From assembly GCA_026391795.1 (NCBI GenBank), contig JAPLDI010000006.1, positions 1,983 through 50,828 of the forward strand: 48,846 nucleotides of DNA, written 5' to 3'. The notes beneath the pieces are model-generated. The model saw nothing but the letters and a program-made list of their open reading frames with translations, was not told the DNA's origin and did no database searches. The DNA is from Bacteroidota bacterium. Lineage in GTDB: Bacteria; Bacteroidota; Bacteroidia; Bacteroidales; FEN-979. Below, one piece after another: positions 1 through 10,426 of the stretch. The first letter of the stretch is position 1; each line of letters starts with the position of its first letter. Position numbers and translations under genes: made by a program.

Positions 1-3000
1 TTGGTAATGCAGCGTTGGTGTTCCTCCCGAAGCTGATACGGTCATGGTATGTGTACCTCCATTACAGATGGTGTTGCCCAAAGGCTGGGTGTTGATGATG
101 GGATCTGAAATAACAGTTACGGTAATATTGTTTGACGTTGCCGTGTTGCAACCATCACCTGCAGCCGAAATAACTACATGGTAGTAAGTCGTAGTTGCAA
201 GAACCGGAGTGGTATAACTCGCGGTACTTCCTCCAACTCCACCTACCACATCGGTGTAAGGCCCGCCAAGGGCGGGTGCACTTTGCCATTGGTAAACCAG
301 GATTGGAGTACCCCCGGTCGCTGTGACACTCATAGTGGCAAATCCGCCGACACAAATGTTTGACCCGGCAGGTTGGACCGTGATGGCGGGATCGGCAATA
401 ACAGTATAGGAAGATCCGGCACTGCTGAAATCACATCCGGATGCATTATTGGTTGTAAGCCTGTATTGAAAACTGCCCGTAGCTGTGGTTCCGGAAATGG
501 TCATCGCGTTCGTGTTGAAATTCGTGTATGTCGCACCGGCAGGTGTGTTATTTGCCACACTGTTCCAGACTGCCCCATTCCAGTATTGCCATTGATAAGT
601 AGGCACACCTGTTCCTCCGCTTATGGTACTGCTTACTACTGTGGTTCCCCCGACGCAAATCGCGGTATTTGAAAATAATGGAGGAGTCAGCGAGGGATCC
701 GGAATCACGGTAACGATAACTGTATTGGAAGTAGTCTGGTCACAATTGAGACCGGCTGATGAAACAAGACAGCGATACTGGTAACCCCCTGCTGCAGAAA
801 TTCCTGCAACATGGAAAGTATTGAGTGTGCCTCCTGTATAAACCGCTCCGGCAGGTGTAAGATTTACAACATTATTCCAGGTAACTCCGTTAAAATATTG
901 CCACTGATAGGTAAGCGAAGGCGTGCCTCCGGAAGCAGTAACTATCATATTGGCTGTTGTTCCTCCCGCACAGATATCTGCAGGGCTTGAGGGCTGGATG
1001 TCGATTACCGGATCTTTCACCACATGAACATGAGCTGCCGATGTTACCAAGTCAGCACATGCCGGTGTGTGCACACCGATCACACAATGATAATAATATT
1101 CTCCGGTTGGTAAGACCGGTGTCGTATAGGATGCCGCAATTTCACCCGGAATTGGTGTCCATGGGGCGAGCCCTGTCGGACTCGATTCCCACTGATACGT
1201 AAATGTAGCCGTTCCGCCAGCTGCCGCAGTTGTCAGCGTGACCGAACCGCCATTGCAAATATTGGTAGTCGCTACCGGCTGTGTCGTAATCACCGGGACA
1301 AAAACTGTTGCACAGGCAGAGGTGGCAGTGTTACAGCCGTTACCCGTTGCAGAAACAAGAACATGATAATAGGTGGTCTGCGTCAGTGCAGCCGTGGTAT
1401 AGTTGGGGCTGTTTCCACCAACATTTGTCCAGGCACCGCCACAACCGGTTGTATTATATTGCCACTGGTAATTCAGCAAGGGTGTTCCTCCCGATGCCGT
1501 CACACTCATGGCCCAGGTTGTCCCACTGCAGATCGTTGATCCGACCGGGTTAACGGATATATTGGGATCCGGCACCACGGTAACGTGGGCAACAGAAGAA
1601 GTTGCCGTTCCGCAATTACAGGTCACAATACAGCGGTAATAAAGATCAGATGCCAGTACAGCGGTGGTATAGCTGTTAGTCAGTGCGCCGCTTCCCCCGA
1701 CTACATTTCCCCAACCTGTACTTCCATCAGCGCTTTGTTGCCACTGATAGGTAAAGGGACCTGTGCCGCCGGAAGGTGAAACGGTAAGTAATTGTGTGCC
1801 CCCATTACAAATAGTGGCATTCGAAGGACCGGTAATGATTACATCTGAATACCTCGTGATTTGGAGTTGGTCATCAGATACGCAAAGCGGCCCGGTGGCA
1901 ATTTCCCATTGAAAGACATAAACTCCTGCAGTGGTAATTCCGGTTATCGTTGTTGTGGGACTGTTTGGCAATGTGATCGATGCTAAAACAGGACCACTGA
2001 TTTGCGACCAGGTTCCGGTACCGTGTCCCGGATCAGGTGTATTGGCGGCCATCGTAGCTGTGTTGTTATTGCATAAAATCTGGTTCGGGCCGGCAATGGC
2101 AATGGTCGGATTTGGGTTCATCGTCACGATGACATCGTCAAAACTTGCCGGACAACCGTCATTGACGACGGTCCAGCGGAACGTATAGATTCCCTGGTCA
2201 ACGCCGTTAACTGCTGTCGTCGGCGAATGAATATCGGTAAAAGTGACCGTGGTGGGGCCTGCCGTCTGGGTCCAGGTTCCGGCACCCACAACCGGTGCAG
2301 TGGCAGCCAGAGTGACCGGGCTGTAGAGACAAACTGACTGATCGGGCCCGGCATTGGCGGTTGAAGGCAATGGATTGTTGGTAATCTGCACGACATCCGA
2401 TGTGGTGCATGAACCGATACCGTAAGTCCAGGCTATAGTGGAAGTCCATGTAAATTGATAAACCCCGGGAGCCGTCAAACCAGTTACAGTGCTGTTATTG
2501 GCTGTCGGAGTAGTGATGGTTGCAGCAGGACCGGATGTCTGTGTCCATAATCCTGACCCGGTAGTAATGACGTTTCCGGCAAGTGCTGTTGATATAACAT
2601 TGCAAAGCGATTGATCGGGTCCGGCATCTGCAGCGGTCGGTGCGGTATGATCATTGATCGTGACATCCGAACTGCTCGAAGGACATGGTGGATTGGATAT
2701 GGTCCAGCGGAAGACATAGGTTCCATCAATCAAACCGGTAATGGTTGTATTCGGAAGTATCACAGATGTGATGCTTGCGGTATTGGGTCCGCTGATCTGC
2801 GTCCAGTTCCCGGTTCCATTTACAGGAGTATTGGCTGCCATGGTAGCCACTGTGCCGCAAACATCCTGGGCAGGACCAGCATCTGAAGTAGTTGGTGGCG
2901 CATTGTTTGTGATCCTGACCTGGTCGCCGTTGCTGCAACCTCCTTCACTGATGGTCCAGACAAAGACATACAATCCGGGAACCGCGCCGGTAAATGTAGC

Positions 3001-6000
3001 GGTGGGTGAATGGCTGTCAGAAAAAGAACCCCCGGCCGGGCCGAATATTTTTGTCCAGGTTCCCGTTTGTCCTCCGGGTACCGGATTCGGGGTTGCATTG
3101 AATGTAAAAGATACGTTGCCGCAAAGATCCTGATCCGGACCTGCACCTGCGGGAGCAGGCTGACCTGAAATTGTGACCGTCATTACATCGGAAGATCCCG
3201 AACAACCTCCGGCACCTGTGATCGTATATTGAAAAGTATAAATTCCGGTGATCAGGCCGGACGCTGTTGCCGTATTCGATCCGGTCGTGGTTATGGTAGC
3301 CACATTCGGCGTCACTCCTACCTGGGTCCAGGTTCCTGTACTGGCCACATTCCCGGCAAGATTAACCGTTGTTGCATCGCAATAGGTCTGGTCAAGCCCG
3401 GCATTGGCACTCTCATAAACCGTTATGGTTACATCACTAGTGTTGACAGGACAAGTGGGGCCACTGCTGACGGTCCATCGAAAATTGTAGGTACCCGTAA
3501 TCATTCCTGAAACCAGTGTCGTCGGGGATGTATAATTTGCAATCACAGGAGTATTGGGGCCGCTGAGCATGAGCCAGGTCCCTGTCCCAATAACAACCGG
3601 CGTCGCAGCCATGTTGGTAAATGTGGCTCCGCACAGGGTTTGGTTGGGGCCTGCCACTGCGGCGGAGGGAGGAGTGGAAACATAAATGGTAGCTTCCGAA
3701 TAATTGCTGGGACAGGCATTGTTTGAGATCGTCCAACGGAATACATAAACTCCGTCAAAAAGTCCTGTCACAGAAGTTGTCGGAGATGTCGGCGATACGA
3801 TTGTAGCACCTGCATTTCCTACTTCCTGCGTCCAGAGACCCGTTCCGACTACCGGAGTATTCCCTGTTAATATGACAGAAGTACCGCAGACATTCTGATT
3901 GCCTCCTGCATTGGCAAGTGTAGCAGGTAATGAGATCGTAACCATCATTGTATCCCGGGAAACCGCACAACTGCCGGATGTAATCGCCCATTCAAAAGTA
4001 TAGGTACCGTTCACCATTCCGGTAACAGTCGTCGTATTGAGTGACGGAGTGGTTATGGTCGGTGAGTTTGGTCCTGTAAGCCTTGTCCACAATCCGGTAC
4101 CGGGAGCCGGGGAATTACCAGCCATCGTCATTGTTGTTGTTCCGGAAATTAAACACTGATCGGGACCGGCATTCGACTGTACCGGGCCTACTGTGGAAGA
4201 AGTAGTTATTATAGCAAAGTCGGTAGTTGTCCCGCAGGCATTCGTAATGGTCCAGGTGAATGTATAAACGGTGCTTGCGAGAAGCCCGCTAACAACTGCA
4301 TGAGGATTGTGAATATCTGAGAAGGTCGGGTATGCCGGAACAACGGTCCAGGTGCCGACTTCATTAAGGATCGGGGTATTTCCCTGAAGTGTCAGTGGCG
4401 TTGCATAGCAAACCGTCTGATCAGGGCCGGCATTTGCTGCCGTAGGTACAATACTTGCAACAATTACTCTGACATCTGATTGTGTTGTCGGGCACATGGG
4501 CCCTGCCGAGATCAGCCAGCGAAACTTGTAAACCCCGTTAATGAACCCTGAAACAGAAGTATTGTTGAGATTCGGATTGGCGATAACGGCTGCGTTAGGT
4601 CCGCTTACCTGGCTCCAGGTTCCTGTCCCGACAGTCGGAATATTTCCTGCAAGGGCGGTGCTGAAAATGTTGCATGCCAGTAACTGGGACGTTCCTGCGT
4701 TGCTTAGCGATGGCGGTAAAGAAACCACAATACTTATATCGGCAGAAACCGTCAAACAGGAAGATCCTACTCCGGGCGTTTTACGGAAACGAATCACATA
4801 GGTTCCGGCTTTGCTCAGGTGAGATATGACCTGGGGTGAAGCTGTGGCATTCTGATATGCTGTAGGGAAGGATGAATAAAACCAGTTAGTTGGCCCGCTA
4901 AGGATACTGTACTGAACAGTGCCGGAACCGGATTCCGTATACGCTACCGAAGCTGTAGAGTCGTTACAGGGAAGATCCATAAAGGAGCCCGCCGTGATAG
5001 TGATGGAAGGTGCAATATTGTAGGTTACATTGGCAGTGGCAGAAGTAGAACAACCGGTAGATAAATTTGAAATGGTATACAGGAATGAATAACTGCCCGA
5101 ACCACTAGGGACGGTAACGCTGGTGATCGGTGTATTGGGTGATACAATCGTTGCCGGCAGTCCTGCAGTCTGTGTCCAATGAACTGTTTCCCCTGCATAC
5201 AGGGGGTCATTCCCTGTCAGGACGAAAGAAGTTCTTCCGTCACAAAAAGAAAGTGACGAGGCAGTTGCCCCTGTAACATTTGATGTAGGAGCCGGAACGG
5301 TGATGGTCATGGTGGCAGAACCGTTGGCACAAGGGCCGGATACTGTCCATTGCAGGGTATAGGTTCCCTGTATCAGGTTCGAAACGGAAGTGTTAGACTG
5401 GTTCACATTTCCAAAAGTTGGTACATTCGGCCCGTTGATCACCGTCCATGTCCCATGCTGACCATTGGTTCCGCTGCCGCCATAACTTCCTGCAAGGCTG
5501 GTTGAAGTGGTGGAAGAATAGCAATTGCTCAGTATCTGGTTTGATCCCGCTGTGACAGGCATGACACCACCGGGGTTGGTAATGATTATATCATCCTGGG
5601 ATATACATTGTGGTGAACCTGCCGGTCCGGTAATCGTCCAGCGAAGGGTAACATTGGAGGACCCATTCGGACTTAATGTTATGGCACTGGTGGGGGAAGA
5701 AGGAGTTGTAACCGATATACCACTGCCCGAGACAATGCTCCATAAACCTGTTTCACCCACGGCAGGCGCATTGGCTGCCAGTGTCCCGCTACCCGGGCAC
5801 AGGGTCTGGTCAGGTCCGGCATTTGCAGTTGTGATTGGTTTGACTGTATAATTTACCAAATCCGTTACCAATGAACCGTCAAGGCACTTGGCACTCAGGA
5901 TAAAAGAATAAACGGAACCTGCAGTAAAACCTGTAACATTCGTGGTTAAACTGTGTGGACTTACAATCGTGACACTCGGACCGGCAACCTGACTCCATGT

Positions 6001-6219
6001 GATGTTGCCACTCCCCTGGAACAGTCCATTGGAAACGCCGTTGAGGGTCATGGTCGAATTCACGCAAACAGATTGATCCACGCCGGCATTTACAGTGCAG
6101 TTCTGTCCTTGAACCTGTTCCATCGACAGATATGAAATAAGGATGATGACGATTGCAGTAATAACCGACCCGTAAATATTATTCCTTTTTACCCGGTCAA
6201 ATAGTAAATTTTTTATCAT
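1..6219 (-). CDS. Giant secreted PKD/Ig-repeat surface protein, C-terminus beyond window
   Basis: An open frame of 2073 codons without a stop runs from an ATG at 6219 through base 1, so the 3' end lies outside the window. The N-terminus (MIKNLLFDRVKRNN, then a hydrophobic stretch ending near residue 40 at QGQN) is an export signal. Residues about 40-1450 hold roughly 16 divergent modules of 80-90 residues. Most begin NAGPDQ(T/S)LC and continue through GTWTQ.SGP, VTGL and GTYTFRWT, as in PKD-like repeats of Bacteroidota surface proteins. Residues about 1456-2073 switch to at least seven Ig-like modules with ICNGGT, TMTVSASGGTP and YQWQ. Paired cysteines recur in each type. The family normally ends in a T9SS sorting domain of the gliding-motility (CHU_C) type, which is inferred here because the end is missing. 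The likely role is a cell-surface adhesin. No catalytic domain was seen. Confidence 0.9.
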   Translation of the reverse strand, partial: MIKNLLFDRVKRNNIYGSVITAIVIILISYLSMEQVQGQNCTVNAGVDQSVCVNSTMTLNGVSNGLFQGSGNITWSQVAGPSVTIVSPHSLTTNVTGFTAGSVYSFILSAKCLDGSLVTDLVNYTVKPITTANAGPDQTLCPGSGTLAANAPAVGETGLWSIVSGSGISVTTPSSPTSAITLSPNGSSNVTLRWTITGPAGSPQCISQDDIIITNPGGVMPVTAGSNQILSNCYSSTTSTSLAGSYGGSGTNGQHGTWTVINGPNVPTFGNVNQSNTSVSNLIQGTYTLQWTVSGPCANGSATMTITVPAPTSNVTGATASSLSFCDGRTSFVLTGNDPLYAGETVHWTQTAGLPATIVSPNTPITSVTVPSGSGSYSFLYTISNLSTGCSTSATANVTYNIAPSITITAGSFMDLPCNDSTASVAYTESGSGTVQYSILSGPTNWFYSSFPTAYQNATASPQVISHLSKAGTYVIRFRKTPGVGSSCLTVSADISIVVSLPPSLSNAGTSQLLACNIFSTALAGNIPTVGTGTWSQVSGPNAAVIANPNLNNTSVSGFINGVYKFRWLISAGPMCPTTQSDVRVIVASIVPTAANAGPDQTVCYATPLTLQGNTPILNEVGTWTVVPAYPTFSDIHNPHAVVSGLLASTVYTFTWTITNACGTTTDFAIITTSSTVGPVQSNAGPDQCLISGTTTMTMAGNSPAPGTGLWTRLTGPNSPTITTPSLNTTTVTGMVNGTYTFEWAITSGSCAVSRDTMMVTISLPATLANAGGNQNVCGTSVILTGNTPVVGTGLWTQEVGNAGATIVSPTSPTTSVTGLFDGVYVFRWTISNNACPSNYSEATIYVSTPPSAAVAGPNQTLCGATFTNMAATPVVIGTGTWLMLSGPNTPVIANYTSPTTLVSGMITGTYNFRWTVSSGPTCPVNTSDVTITVYESANAGLDQTYCDATTVNLAGNVASTGTWTQVGVTPNVATITTTGSNTATASGLITGIYTFQYTITGAGGCSGSSDVMTVTISGQPAPAGAGPDQDLCGNVSFTFNATPNPVPGGQTGTWTKIFGPAGGSFSDSHSPTATFTGAVPGLYVFVWTISEGGCSNGDQVRITNNAPPTTSDAGPAQDVCGTVATMAANTPVNGTGNWTQISGPNTASITSVILPNTTITGLIDGTYVFRWTISNPPCPSSSSDVTINDHTAPTAADAGPDQSLCNVISTALAGNVITTGSGLWTQTSGPAATITTPTANNSTVTGLTAPGVYQFTWTSTIAWTYGIGSCTTSDVVQITNNPLPSTANAGPDQSVCLYSPVTLAATAPVVGAGTWTQTAGPTTVTFTDIHSPTTAVNGVDQGIYTFRWTVVNDGCPASFDDVIVTMNPNPTIAIAGPNQILCNNNTATMAANTPDPGHGTGTWSQISGPVLASITLPNSPTTTITGITTAGVYVFQWEIATGPLCVSDDQLQITRYSDVIITGPSNATICNGGTQLLTVSPSGGTGPFTYQWQQSADGSTGWGNVVGGSGALTNSYTTAVLASDLYYRCIVTCNCGTATSSVAHVTVVPDPNISVNPVGSTICSGTTWAMSVTASGGTPLLNYQWQYNTTGCGGAWTNVGGNSPNYTTAALTQTTYYHVLVSATGNGCNTATSACATVFVPVITTQPVATTNICNGGSVTLTTAAAGGTATFTYQWESSPTGLAPWTPIPGEIAASYTTPVLPTGEYYYHCVIGVHTPACADLVTSAAHVHVVKDPVIDIQPSSPADICAGGTTANMIVTASGGTPSLTYQWQYFNGVTWNNVVNLTPAGAVYTGGTLNTFHVAGISAAGGYQYRCLVSSAGLNCDQTTSNTVIVTVIPDPSLTPPLFSNTAICVGGTTVVSSTISGGTGVPTYQWQYWNGAVWNSVANNTPAGATYTNFNTNAMTISGTTATGSFQYRLTTNNASGCDFSSAGSSYTVIADPAITVQPAGSNICVGGFATMSVTATGGTPILVYQWQSAPALGGPYTDVVGGVGGSTASYTTPVLATTTYYHVVISAAGDGCNTATSNNITVTVISDPIINTQPLGNTICNGGTHTMTVSASGGTPTLHYQ

Positions 6220-6241
6220 ATAAATAATGTTAATTTTTTAA

Positions 6242-6271
6242 CAGAACTATCTCGAGAAACAGATGTACAAA
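6242..6271 (-). promoter_or_regulatory. Candidate promoter of the giant surface protein gene
   Basis: On the minus strand TTTG (6271-6268), 18 bases, then TAGTTCTG (6249-6242), one mismatch from TAnnTTTG. It lies about 23 bases upstream of the ATG at 6219, in AT-rich DNA. Spacing is close to the Bacteroidota sigma-ABfr consensus. Confidence 0.45.
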
Positions 6272-6723
6272 AAAATCTCATTGTCATTGAAATAATAATA
6301 AAATTATATCACAATGGAAATCAGCGTGTTGAAAAATAAAGTAAAAAATACACGCGATTTTATGCAGCATCGCAAAAATATTAAATAAACATATGTACTT
6401 TACATAGTCCTGATATTTATAATGATTATAATTACTTTGAGTATTAAGAAGATAGAATAGATTCTGCTGACAGATCTCAGCATTTGATAAAAAGCGCCGT
6501 CTTAGATATAAATGACGGGATTTTATAGAAATTGGGATAATATCTTTTATCCCCATGGGACTTTTGCAATTTATCCAACTCACCTGTTGTTTTTACAAGT
6601 TGTTCCGCAAAAAATCCAAACCATCCGTCGATATGCTCTTTTTCAGGAAGCTTTCTCCTGATTCTCTGCGGGACAGAACATCGGCTCCGCAGGGATCAGT
6701 TTCTCCGGCGGTCGATCCGGGTA

Positions 6724-6731
6724 TAATTTTG
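6724..6731 (+). promoter_or_regulatory. -7 box, small secreted protein
   Basis: TAATTTTG matches TAnnTTTG and sits 29 bases before the ATG at 6761. A weak TTTC lies 20 bases further upstream (6700-6703) in the -33 position. Confidence 0.45.
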
Positions 6732-6760
6732 TTCGTACAAAACCCCAAAAAACCAACGCC

Positions 6761-7162
6761 ATGAAAACAATTGCAAAAACCCTCATCGCCATCAGTGTTC
6801 TGATCATCGCTCTTTCGGCTTCCGCTACAAACCCAACCACCAATCAGGCTGGTGTACATTATAAGGTAGCCATCCATTTGCCCGATGCTCCTTTTAAAGC
6901 AAACAATGTTTATGTTGTTATGACCGACGGGAAAAACATCCTGGCTTCCCCCCAGGTTTTCACTCCTGACAAGCTCTCCTATGATTTCTATGAAGCAAAT
7001 AATTTTAAAGGAACCCGCACGGCTATGCTTGTCACGATAACCGGCCGTACGCCTAAGCTTTTCAACAGCAATCCTGACAGCAGGACAAGCAGATTTATCC
7101 CGGGCGAAACATACGATTTTAACCTCTACATCGCATTTCCGGCACCAGGCGGGATTGAATAA
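6761..7162 (+). CDS. Small secreted protein of unknown function
   Basis: 133 residues. The N-terminus (MKTIAKTLIAISVLIIALSA, then SATNPT) is a clear signal peptide, so the mature form is about 110 residues and periplasmic or surface-located. The rest alternates polar and hydrophobic residues as in a small beta-sandwich, including HYKVAIHLPDAPF, VYVVMTDGKNI and YDFNLYIAFPAPGG. No catalytic motif or cysteine pair is visible and I do not recognise the family. It is monocistronic, with a -7 box upstream and a strong hairpin terminator immediately downstream. The ATG is chosen because it starts the signal peptide directly. Confidence 0.75.
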   Translation: MKTIAKTLIAISVLIIALSASATNPTTNQAGVHYKVAIHLPDAPFKANNVYVVMTDGKNILASPQVFTPDKLSYDFYEANNFKGTRTAMLVTITGRTPKLFNSNPDSRTSRFIPGETYDFNLYIAFPAPGGIE

Positions 7163-7184
7163 TAACTTCCTGGATTTATAGCGG

Positions 7185-7216
7185 AAAACCGGACGATTCC
7201 TTTGTCCGGTTTTTTT
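7185..7216 (+). terminator. Intrinsic terminator
   Basis: A perfect 10-bp stem AAAACCGGAC / GTCCGGTTTT with a 9-base loop, running into a T-tract (7210-7216). It lies 22 bases after the stop of the small secreted protein. Confidence 0.85.
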
Positions 7217-7308
7217 ATTGCACCACTTTCATGACCGGATTATTTTCGTAAGTAGCGACATCCTATTATATATTTTAAGTCACCCGGAATTCAAACTTCC
7301 TAAACCAC

Positions 7309-7316
7309 TAATTTTG
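7309..7316 (+). promoter_or_regulatory. -7 box, BACON protein gene
   Basis: TAATTTTG (TAnnTTTG) 24 bases before the ATG at 7341. No clear -33 TTTG at the expected distance. Its position supports the start at 7341 rather than an earlier in-frame codon. Confidence 0.45.
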
Positions 7317-7340
7317 CCGGGATTAAAAAAACAGATCCGC

Positions 7341-10277
7341 ATGATAAAAAAGACTTTCCTGCTTTCCTTCATTCTCTCACTGTGTGTAATTTTTCTGAAA
7401 GGGCAAGATGTTGCAGTTCATCCTGCCTATATAAACACCGGTACATTCCTGGGGGTATCGAAACCCCTGCGCGACCTTCCGGTCATGACCAAAAAGGATT
7501 GGCGCGCAATGGCGCGTTATGCTGAAAAACACGAGTTGAATGAAGGCCTCGGCCATCGTTCCTATCCTTTTGCTGCCACTGCCCTGCCAAAAGGGGAAGA
7601 TCCTCTTTGGCAGAAATACATGGGAAAGGTAAAAGGTTCGAATGGCCCGTTGGTGAATTTCGAAGGGCAATCATCCCCTTATTATCCTCCCGACTGTAAC
7701 GGTACGCCAGGTCCGAACCATTTTATGCAGACCATCAACACAGTCTTTGCAATCTATGATAAAACCGGTACCCTTGTTGCAGGACCCACCAACCTTAATC
7801 TTCTTTTTGGGAGCGTGCCCGGTGCCAACCGGAACGACGGTGATCCCATCATCCTGTATGACAAGGTAGCCGACCGCTGGCTGGTTACGGAGTTTTCACT
7901 GGGAGGCGGTCAGAATTACATGATGATGGCAGTTTCCACAACCAATGATCCGACCGGGACTTGGTACCAGTATTCCTTCCCGGTAGCCACGATGCCTGAT
8001 TATCCAAAATTCGGGGTATGGCGCGACGGGTATTACATGGGTGACAACAACAATCCCGGGAAAGATATTTATGTAATGGAACGCACTCCGATGCTTTCGG
8101 GGGGAACTGCCCAGGTGATCGGGTTCGATAATCCGAACCGGCCCTCCTCGGTAGATGGTTTCATGTGTGTACCCCCGGTCAATAATGATGGCATGTTTGC
8201 CCCAACCGGGTCGCCGGCCTATTACATCGCTTTCAATGACGATGCCCTTGGCGGAGGATCCGACCAGCTTTGGTTGTATGAATTGAGTGTAAACTGGACC
8301 ACACCCACCTCTTCCACTTTTGCCAGGACGCAGCAACTGGATGTTGAGGCCTTTAATTCAAGTTTCGGGAACAACTGGAATAACATTGAACAATCGGGTA
8401 CCAGTCAGCGGCTTGACGGAATCCCGCAGGTTATCATGAATGTCCCCCAATACCGCAATTTCGGCTCCTACCAGACCATCGTCTGCTGCCATACGGTAAA
8501 CCTGGATGGAGCGCATCATGCCGGAATCCGCTGGTATGAATTAAGAAAAACCACTGGAGACTGGTCCATCCGTCAGCAGGGAACCTATGCCCCCGATGCA
8601 GACAGCAGGTGGATGGGAAGCATTATGCTGAACGGGCACAACAAGATCGGTCTGGGTTATTCAGTATCCAGCACCACCCTTCATCCGGGCATCCGGTTTT
8701 GCGGGCAGTCAACCGCTGCTTATAATCAGGGCAACGGGATAATGGATATCAAAGAAGACACTATTCAGACCGGGGCCTATTCTCAAGCAGGTCAAAACCG
8801 CTGGGGAGATTACTCCCTGTTGTCAGTTGACCCGGTCGATGATGAAACCTTCTGGTTTACGAGCGAGTTTATCGGAAGCGGAGGCTCACGGAAAACCAAG
8901 ATCGCCTCTTTCAAATTCAATATTGGCCCTGCCGTCGCCACCCTCGCCGCTACCAGCATAACAGGAGTGTCAGCCACCCTGAACGGAACCGTCAACCCGA
9001 ACGGAACCGAGACCTTCTATCGCTTCGCTTACGGGACCAATCCCCTCTCATTGGCGGATTCAACAGCAAGTATCTCGGCAGGATCGGGAAGCGATACACT
9101 GCCGGTGAGTGCAGCGATCTCAAACCTGCTTCCGAATACGAAATATTATTTCAAGATCTTCGCCACCAGCCTTGCAGGAAATGCGTCAGGCGCAGGCAAG
9201 AATTTTACAACAGGAGGTGCCCCTGTTCTTTCGGTCACACCCCCGAACCGGGATGTTGCCATCGCCGCTGGAAATACTGAATTTTATGTGACCCCAAATA
9301 CCGACTGGACCGTTGTATCGGATGCGGCATGGTGCACCGTCACCCCTTCTGGGATCAACAATGATACGATAACTGCAATATTTACCGAGAACACGCTTGT
9401 GGGGGTCCGTATTGCCCATATCACTGTTTCGGGAACTGGAGCAGGATCGCAGGTTGTCACGGTCTCCCAGGCAGGGATACCGGCCATCCTTTCCGTTACA
9501 CCCCCGAACCGGGATGTCTTGATTCAGCCGGGGTCGACACGCTTTTTTGTCGCTTCAAATACCGACTGGACCGTTGTCAGCAATTCATCCTGGTGCACCG
9601 TTCCCGCAGCAGGTTCCGGAAACGACAGCATCACCGCCGTGTTTGAAGCAAACCCGCTGTTCGAAACCCGCATTGCATCCGTCACAGTTACGGTCGCCGG
9701 TCTTGCATCCCAGACCGTGACGGTAACCCAGGAAGGGATTCCCTATATTCTCAGCGTAACCCCGCCAAACCAGAATGTGAATTATGCTCCTGGAAATACA
9801 AGTTTCTCTGTCACCAGCAATGCATCCTGGGATGCGGTAAGCGATGCCCCCTGGTGTACCGTGACCCCATCGGGATCCGGAGATGGAACCATCGTTGCTG
9901 ATTTCACTGAAAATTCAGGAAGCCAGGCACGGACAGCAAATATCCTGGTCAGCCTTTCAGCACCCGGAACCCTCACACAAACCGTAACCGTCAGCCAGAC
10001 AAAACCCAATATCGGGATCGGTGAAAACGACCTTGAGGGAGTCAAAATCTACCCGAACCCCTCGAAAGGCGTTTTCCGTATTGTTCCTCCCGCAGGTGCT
10101 GCTGAAAGTATCGAGGTGACCGTAGAGGAGATCAGCGGAAAGATCCTCCTTACAAAAACATGCCGGGGAGAAAAAGAATACCTGGTCGATCTCTCCCAGT
10201 CCCCGCAGGGAACCTACAACATCATTCTTAAAACCAGCAGTACAACCCTGGTGAGGAAACTGGTGATCCTCAAATAA
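7341..10277 (+). CDS. T9SS-exported multidomain protein with FN3 and three BACON domains
   Basis: 978 residues from the ATG that opens the signal peptide (MIKKTFLLSFILSLCVIFLK, then GQD). The frame is open further upstream, but that leader is not signal-like. Residues about 60-530 form a region rich in G, W, Y and N that looks like a beta-propeller or sialidase-type fold; I cannot name the family. Residues about 533-625 are FN3-like (LNGTVNPNGT, NLLPNTKYYFKI). Three tandem BACON-type modules follow (about 629-713, 716-800, 802-885), each with LSVTPPN, NTDWTVVS or NASWDAVS, WCTV and TVTVSQ. The C-terminus (about 898-978, VKIYPNPSKGVFRI ... GTYNIILKT ... KLVILK) is a type A T9SS sorting domain, so the protein is secreted across the outer membrane and probably surface-anchored. 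BACON modules are associated with carbohydrate or mucin contact, but no hydrolase motif is visible. Confidence 0.9.
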   Translation: MIKKTFLLSFILSLCVIFLKGQDVAVHPAYINTGTFLGVSKPLRDLPVMTKKDWRAMARYAEKHELNEGLGHRSYPFAATALPKGEDPLWQKYMGKVKGSNGPLVNFEGQSSPYYPPDCNGTPGPNHFMQTINTVFAIYDKTGTLVAGPTNLNLLFGSVPGANRNDGDPIILYDKVADRWLVTEFSLGGGQNYMMMAVSTTNDPTGTWYQYSFPVATMPDYPKFGVWRDGYYMGDNNNPGKDIYVMERTPMLSGGTAQVIGFDNPNRPSSVDGFMCVPPVNNDGMFAPTGSPAYYIAFNDDALGGGSDQLWLYELSVNWTTPTSSTFARTQQLDVEAFNSSFGNNWNNIEQSGTSQRLDGIPQVIMNVPQYRNFGSYQTIVCCHTVNLDGAHHAGIRWYELRKTTGDWSIRQQGTYAPDADSRWMGSIMLNGHNKIGLGYSVSSTTLHPGIRFCGQSTAAYNQGNGIMDIKEDTIQTGAYSQAGQNRWGDYSLLSVDPVDDETFWFTSEFIGSGGSRKTKIASFKFNIGPAVATLAATSITGVSATLNGTVNPNGTETFYRFAYGTNPLSLADSTASISAGSGSDTLPVSAAISNLLPNTKYYFKIFATSLAGNASGAGKNFTTGGAPVLSVTPPNRDVAIAAGNTEFYVTPNTDWTVVSDAAWCTVTPSGINNDTITAIFTENTLVGVRIAHITVSGTGAGSQVVTVSQAGIPAILSVTPPNRDVLIQPGSTRFFVASNTDWTVVSNSSWCTVPAAGSGNDSITAVFEANPLFETRIASVTVTVAGLASQTVTVTQEGIPYILSVTPPNQNVNYAPGNTSFSVTSNASWDAVSDAPWCTVTPSGSGDGTIVADFTENSGSQARTANILVSLSAPGTLTQTVTVSQTKPNIGIGENDLEGVKIYPNPSKGVFRIVPPAGAAESIEVTVEEISGKILLTKTCRGEKEYLVDLSQSPQGTYNIILKTSSTTLVRKLVILK

Positions 10278-10318
10278 TCCGGGGCCGAACAGACCAAGGA
10301 CCCTGCCTCGCCAGGCAT

Positions 10319-10379
10319 AAACCTGAAAACAGAAAACCGGGGATTCGTTTCCGTCACCGGTGTCAAGTTTTCAGGTTTT
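10319..10379 (+). terminator. Possible long-loop terminator hairpin
   Basis: A 12-bp perfect inverted repeat AAACCTGAAAAC / GTTTTCAGGTTT (10319-10330, 10367-10378) around a 36-base loop, 40 bases after the stop of the BACON gene. The T-run is short, so termination is tentative. Confidence 0.4.
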
Positions 10380-10426
10380 GCATTCCTGGTCAGGGTCGAT
10401 GAAGTCCATATTTTGTGAAATTATCG

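Larger units (their letters stand above)
6220..6760. other. Divergent intergenic region
   Basis: This 541-base spacer separates the giant repeat gene (-) from the small secreted protein (+). The left two thirds are strongly AT-rich and the right third has ordinary composition. Apart from a candidate promoter for each flanking gene, no gene, RNA or repeat was recognised. Short frames on both strands lack signal peptides, domains or biased codon use. Confidence 0.6.

Noticed and set aside
6284-6583. 99-codon minus-strand frame in the AT-rich spacer
   Set aside because: Its composition mirrors AT-rich non-coding DNA and it has no domain, signal or conserved pattern.
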